A DNA stretch of 43,416 bases, taken from Dimorphilus gyrociliatus. Taxonomy: Eukaryota > Annelida > Polychaeta > Dinophilidae. The DNA is taken from positions 1 through 43,416 of the forward strand of contig CAJFCJ010000125.1 of assembly GCA_904063045.1 (NCBI GenBank), given 5' to 3'. Below, piece by piece: positions 39,711 through 43,416 of this stretch (position 1 is its first letter; each line of letters starts with the position of its first letter). The translations under genes and the position numbers were made by a program. The notes beneath the pieces were generated by a model that was given only the letters and a program-made list of their open reading frames with translations, ran no database searches and was not told where the DNA came from.

Positions 39711-40209
39711 ACAAATTAGTAGATTCAAAATGGACGTTTTGGGTACAGATGTTTAAAGTAATTCCAATTTCTCGGTTGCTAAATATTACTGGTAAGCTAT
39801 CTGTCGTCTTATTAAATTTCTTTACACCACTTTATATTTGTCCTGGCTTGCTCATAAATCTCCCAAAATCTGCTTCCTTTGACACTCCTCTTTTTCCTTG
39901 ACATGAATTCAAGGTAATTGTATAAGTAGTATAAAAAATAGATGTCAATATAGGAAATTGCCAATTTCTAAATACAATAGCTATCATTTGAATATTCATT
40001 GAAAAGTCTATTATTAATATTTTTAAAGACCATTTTGTAGAAAATGTTTAAACTGACAAGATTTGAATAAAAGAGTTGAAATCAGCTGAACAATAGAAGA
40101 TGATATTCATTATTCATTTTTTAATTAAGCAACTAATATTCTTGAAAGTATAACAGGATTACTATTTAAAATTTATACATTTGCAATTTAAAATTCTACA
40201 TAGCTAGAT

Positions 40210-41786
40210 ATGTTGATAAAAATATTTCTCTTTGGTATTATTCTCATTATATTACATACAAGTTTAGCTGAAAATAATAGTGAGTTTTTAATAGTTATAT
40301 TTTGTATTTAATTGAAAATCTCTTTTGAAGGCTTTTCATATTCAAAAATTGAGAATGTAAGGATGAAAAATAATAATATTTTAACTGTAGTTTATTATGA
40401 TTTTGGTGCAGATGCATGTAAAATGATATGTGACATATGGAATGTATGCAGGTAAGATTTTTCGAAAAGCTCCTTTTCTTTGCTCATTGTTGTTTTTTTT
40501 TAGGTCATTTAATGATAACATTCTATATCGAAAATGCAACCTAAAGAGCAAGAAGAAAGGCAATGGAACAATATTTGTTAATACTACTAATGTTAATTAT
40601 TTTGAAAAGGAAACAGCAGTTGGAAATAAAACATTTGAAGGTTTTTTCAATCAAAAAGATATACAGTATAGCCAAAAAGTTTTATGCCACCTGGTTAGTA
40701 CTTTGGTTAACCTACTATTTTAGATACGCAGATATCACTGAATAATTACTTAGAATTGATAGTAATTCAAAAGGGTTTGCTAAAAGGGGTCACTATCTGC
40801 TTAATCAAAAACTAGGGGGCTTAACTGCATAAATCAAACAAAATTGCAGAAATGCTTAAATATCTAGATGCAGTTCCCAAAGTATCTGGAAAGAGTTCAA
40901 GTTACAAGACACAATTGAAAATTTATCATAATGCAGCAGATAATACAAACTAAATGAGTGAGATTAGAGAATTTTAAGCCTTATATTAAGAAGAAATCCT
41001 CTCTGTGGAGCAAAAAATCTTATCAGCCCTGATCTTACTCCATTTATATCTTTTTTAATGTGCAAGAATGTTCAATTATTCAATAATTCTAAAAAGGGAC
41101 TAAAACTATGTCCACCCAACTCAATAGGGGTGGATAAACAAAATATTGAAAAGTTCCAAGAGTATTATTACTATAATTTCATAAAATATTATCATTATCC
41201 ATGTATTTAAATTCTAAAACAGGATCCTAAGGTAGATCTTCTTTTTACTGAATCCCCTTTTCTAAGGTACAATTACTAAAACTGGATTTTATAAAAGAAA
41301 GACAATTTTAACCATTTTTTTGTAAGGGATATTAATTTCTACATATTCCAAATTATGATTATCAACTCGAAGTAGTTATTCAGTGATAGCTTTGTATCTA
41401 AAATAGTAGGTTTATCAAAGTACTAACCAGGTGGCCTAAGACTTTTGTATATAGAACTCAATTGAAACTTGAAAATATTTTACAGACAATATTTATTTTC
41501 CAATGGATAATTTTACAACAACTTTAACGAGTATTTTACAATTAAGATCATCAGACAATTATCCTTTCAATATTGAAAATTGTAGGAATATTTGTAATAT
41601 AATCACAAATTGCACGTTTGTTTATATATATCTCTCTCTTTCATCATATAAATCTGTTACAAATTTTTTATAGAGGATTTGAACTTTACAACAACAAATC
41701 AAAGTGTGTACTTAAATACGAATTGAATGATGATAGTCCCATCACCTTTATTGCAGATAATAGAACAACATTTTATAAAAAATACT
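40210..41786 (+). CDS. Secreted protein with at least two PAN/Apple domains
   Basis: Exons 40210-40279 (signal peptide MLIKIFLFGIILIILHTSLA), 40331-40451, 40504 to about 40693, then 41486-41615 and 41674-41786. Exons 2-3 give one PAN/Apple domain: YYDFGADACKMICDIWNVC, SFNDNILYRKCNLKS and VNTTNVNYFEKE. Exons 4-5 give another: NCRNICNIITNC, GFELYNNKSKCVLKYE and ITFIADNRTT. Introns of about 51-58 nt are clean, but the 40694-41485 interval is long and the phases of exon 3 and exon 4 disagree, so an exon is missing or the tail of exon 3 is misplaced. The last donor ACT|GTAAGT is followed six bases on by the target duplication of a MITE (41793). Later exons were not found. Confidence 0.65.
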
Positions 41787-41801
41787 GTAAGTATCTATTT
41801 G

Positions 41802-41984
41802 GGAACCAGTCGAAAATGGCCATAAATGAAATATTTGAAGGTTAGATTTCAGACTGGGAAAAGTTTAGGAGGAATAAGACAACTATTGATATCTGTTTAG
41901 GGGCTCTTCTAAGGGTTAGGGGCATTAAAAAGAGGCTAGGGTTAGGGTAAAACCATAGATTTACGGCCATTTTCTACCACATCC
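41802..41984. mobile_element. Mutator-type MITE, copy 2 (183 bp)
   Basis: This is the reverse orientation of the copy at 35217, with which it shares GAAATATTTGAAGGTTAGAT near the left end and AGGGTTAGGGTAAAA near the right end. The right terminus TTTCTACCACATCC parallels TTTTCTGTCGCATCC of copy 1. Flanks ATCTATTTG (41793-41801) and ATCCATTTG (41985-41993) agree at 8 of 9 positions, an aged 9-bp target duplication. Internal TTAGGG-like tracts lie at about 41919 and 41938. Confidence 0.85.
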
Positions 41985-41993
41985 ATCCATTTG

Positions 41994-42870
41994 CATTTAT
42001 TCAAAAAAGCAAACAAATTTTTAATTAATTCATTTTATTAAAACATGTCAACATGTGTTATCTAGTAGGCTTAGGTTAGGAACTTTGAAGTTACGCTTTT
42101 CAGCATTCAAATTGAACAACTTACACTATAAAGCCATTGTAAATTATTGGCTATAACTAGTTCATAACAACAAGGATAAGATTATAGCAAAGGAATTAAA
42201 AGAGATTTATATCGCCTGACTCATAGTTGAATACTTTTCCTAATGTTTTCTAACCAAATCTTGAATTAAGAAGTATAAAGAAATCAATTTACAGCAATCA
42301 ATATGACTACATACTATGAAATTTAAATGAAAATACTCTTCTTTTGCCACTTAATAAAACTTAATAAAAAGTGACTTTTTTAAAACCTTTCTTGATGAAT
42401 TGTTGGACTTTTCATCTGATTAAAAAATATTGCCATATTGATTTTTGTATTTAAGCATCACCTCCACAAATTCAATTTTTCAATAAATAACGTTAGAATA
42501 ACAAGAGATGACTGACAAATCTATTTTGGTTAGTGTATAATTAATGTAGATTTTTCTCTAGGCTCAGCTATCTAAGCTTGAAGGACTCGTGAATGGGCGC
42601 TGAATTTCGAGTTGCCCTTGTTAACCGTCTCTACTCTTTAGTTGGTCAAAGTATATTTTATGCTTAACTTTATTGAATTTTATAAATTTAGAATTTTTTT
42701 CCATTAAAATCGTGAATTGAATCGACAAGAAATTTATCTAAAAATAGCAATAAAGAATAGGAAACCGATAGGAAATAGAAATTGATGAAACTGTAAATTA
42801 ATTTCAAGACGGATTATTATGAACAACACTTGAAATAATATGTAATTGAATAGCTGATGAATGTAAAATA
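41994..42870. other. AT-rich intergenic stretch
   Basis: No gene, repeat array or RNA recognised. Confidence 0.4.
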
Positions 42871-42875
42871 TTCAA

Positions 42876-42920
42876 TGAGAGAGAGCGAGAGAGAGAGAGA
42901 GAGATAGAGAAAGAGAGAGC
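42876..42920. repeat. (GA)n microsatellite
   Basis: Interrupted GAGAGA tract of about 45 bp just upstream of the next gene. The Ser/Leu-rich ORF on the other strand is a product of this repeat. Confidence 0.9.
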
Positions 42921-42965
42921 TAGCCAACAACTACCCTGACAGACAGATAGACAGAAACAAAGAAA

Positions 42966-43416
42966 ATGAATATTTATTTGATAATATTTCTTCAATTGTT
43001 TCTTTGCAATAAAATCATGTCAAAAGTGTGTCATAACAAAAATCTTCTCTTCAACAAATCTGATGATAATGTCACTCGATATGATTTTGGATTTTTAAGA
43101 GCAACTCACATAAACAATCAGACTTATCATGTTAGATACAGCGTTAAAAATGCAAAAGCTTTTTGCAGACACTTTGGTTATAATCCAATATTTGCAATGA
43201 TAACAACAGATGGTATACTTGTTAATGATTATTATTACGATATTACTTCGGATGCGTATAAATGTTTTCATATGTAAATTTGAATTTTTCATTAATGAAT
43301 TCAAAAATTCAAAAATTATCTATTTAACAGAAAATTTATAAAAAAACCATCAACCTTTTTAAGAATGATTTTGAAATGCTACAAATTGAATGCGCCACCA
43401 TGTGAGATTAACTCAT
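42966..43416 (+). CDS. Start of a secreted SRCR-like gene, cut by the window end
   Basis: Exon 1 (42966-43273) opens with a signal peptide (MNIYLIIFLQLFLCNKI). It continues TRYDFGFLRATHIN, then YSVKNAKAFCRHFGYNP, which resembles the 'nA.vvCRqLGy' centre of a scavenger receptor cysteine-rich domain. The donor is CATAT|GTAAAT. After a 57-nt intron ending TATTTAACAG, exon 2 (43331 on) stays in frame with ILKCYKLNAPPCEINS, where the late Cys pair of an SRCR domain would be. The N-terminal half of the fold is not typical, so the family call is tentative. A TAA right after the donor would end an unspliced 103-residue product. Confidence 0.5.

Noticed and set aside
42804-42995. ORF on the minus strand with Ser-Leu repeats
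   Set aside because: It is the translation of the (GA)n microsatellite.
1-43416. tRNA and rRNA genes
   Set aside because: I looked for cloverleaf box A/B-like pairs and conserved rRNA stretches and found none that I could support. A tRNA scan would be needed to exclude them.

Overview
The window is an AT-rich (roughly 70% A+T) piece of an invertebrate animal genome. Evidence for an animal: a leucine-rich-repeat-receptor-type GPCR, C1q, C-type lectin, PAN/Apple, F-type-lectin-like and VWA-Cache domains. Genes are built from short exons with GT-AG introns, many only about 45-65 nt long. Interstitial TTAGGG-like tracts occur at six or more places. The species cannot be fixed from this sequence. 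All exon structures were read by eye from splice signals, frame continuity and domain sense, without transcripts.

Region 1 (1-6300) is repeats. A frameshifted Penelope-like retroelement (reverse transcriptase, then GIY-YIG endonuclease) ends in a clear hammerhead ribozyme fold. It is followed by a diverged tandem satellite of about 181 bp. Region 2 (6500-10140) holds a small secreted cysteine-rich peptide gene whose dibasic processing site is created by splicing, a solo LTR, a broken LGR-type GPCR, and the 3' exons of a secreted protein ending in a VWD/inter-alpha-inhibitor-like domain.

Region 3 (10180-15408) is bounded by 236-bp inverted repeats. One of them touches a 10-N assembly gap. Inside lies a decayed Ty3/Gypsy element. 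The right inverted repeat cuts into a FLYWCH zinc-finger gene (to 16349). Region 4 (16640-24810) has a divergent pair of C1q-domain genes (one decayed, one with an in-frame TAG), a Mutator-like transposase C-terminal exon, a few orphan exons, a long single-exon RING plus LRR gene with twelve 57-residue repeats, and half a C-type lectin domain. Region 5 (24987-29615) holds two more partial Ty3/Gypsy elements on the minus strand, with a pair of back-to-back near-perfect hairpins inserted in one.

Region 6 (31244-43416) is a cluster of secreted recognition-type genes: PAN-PAN plus a lectin-like domain (+), PAN plus tandem F-type-lectin-like exons (-), PAN-PAN (+), and an SRCR-like start (+). Relics of a VWA-Cache gene and of the RING-LRR family lie between them. 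Two copies of a short Mutator-type MITE with 9-bp target duplications and internal TTAGGG-like sequence sit in or beside introns here.

The genes do not form an operon or one obvious pathway. The shared theme is secreted or receptor-like recognition proteins (C1q, C-type lectin, F-type lectin, PAN, LRR-RING), several decayed or duplicated, in a transposon-rich, fast-changing neighbourhood. This would fit innate immunity or allorecognition, but that is inference from domain content only.
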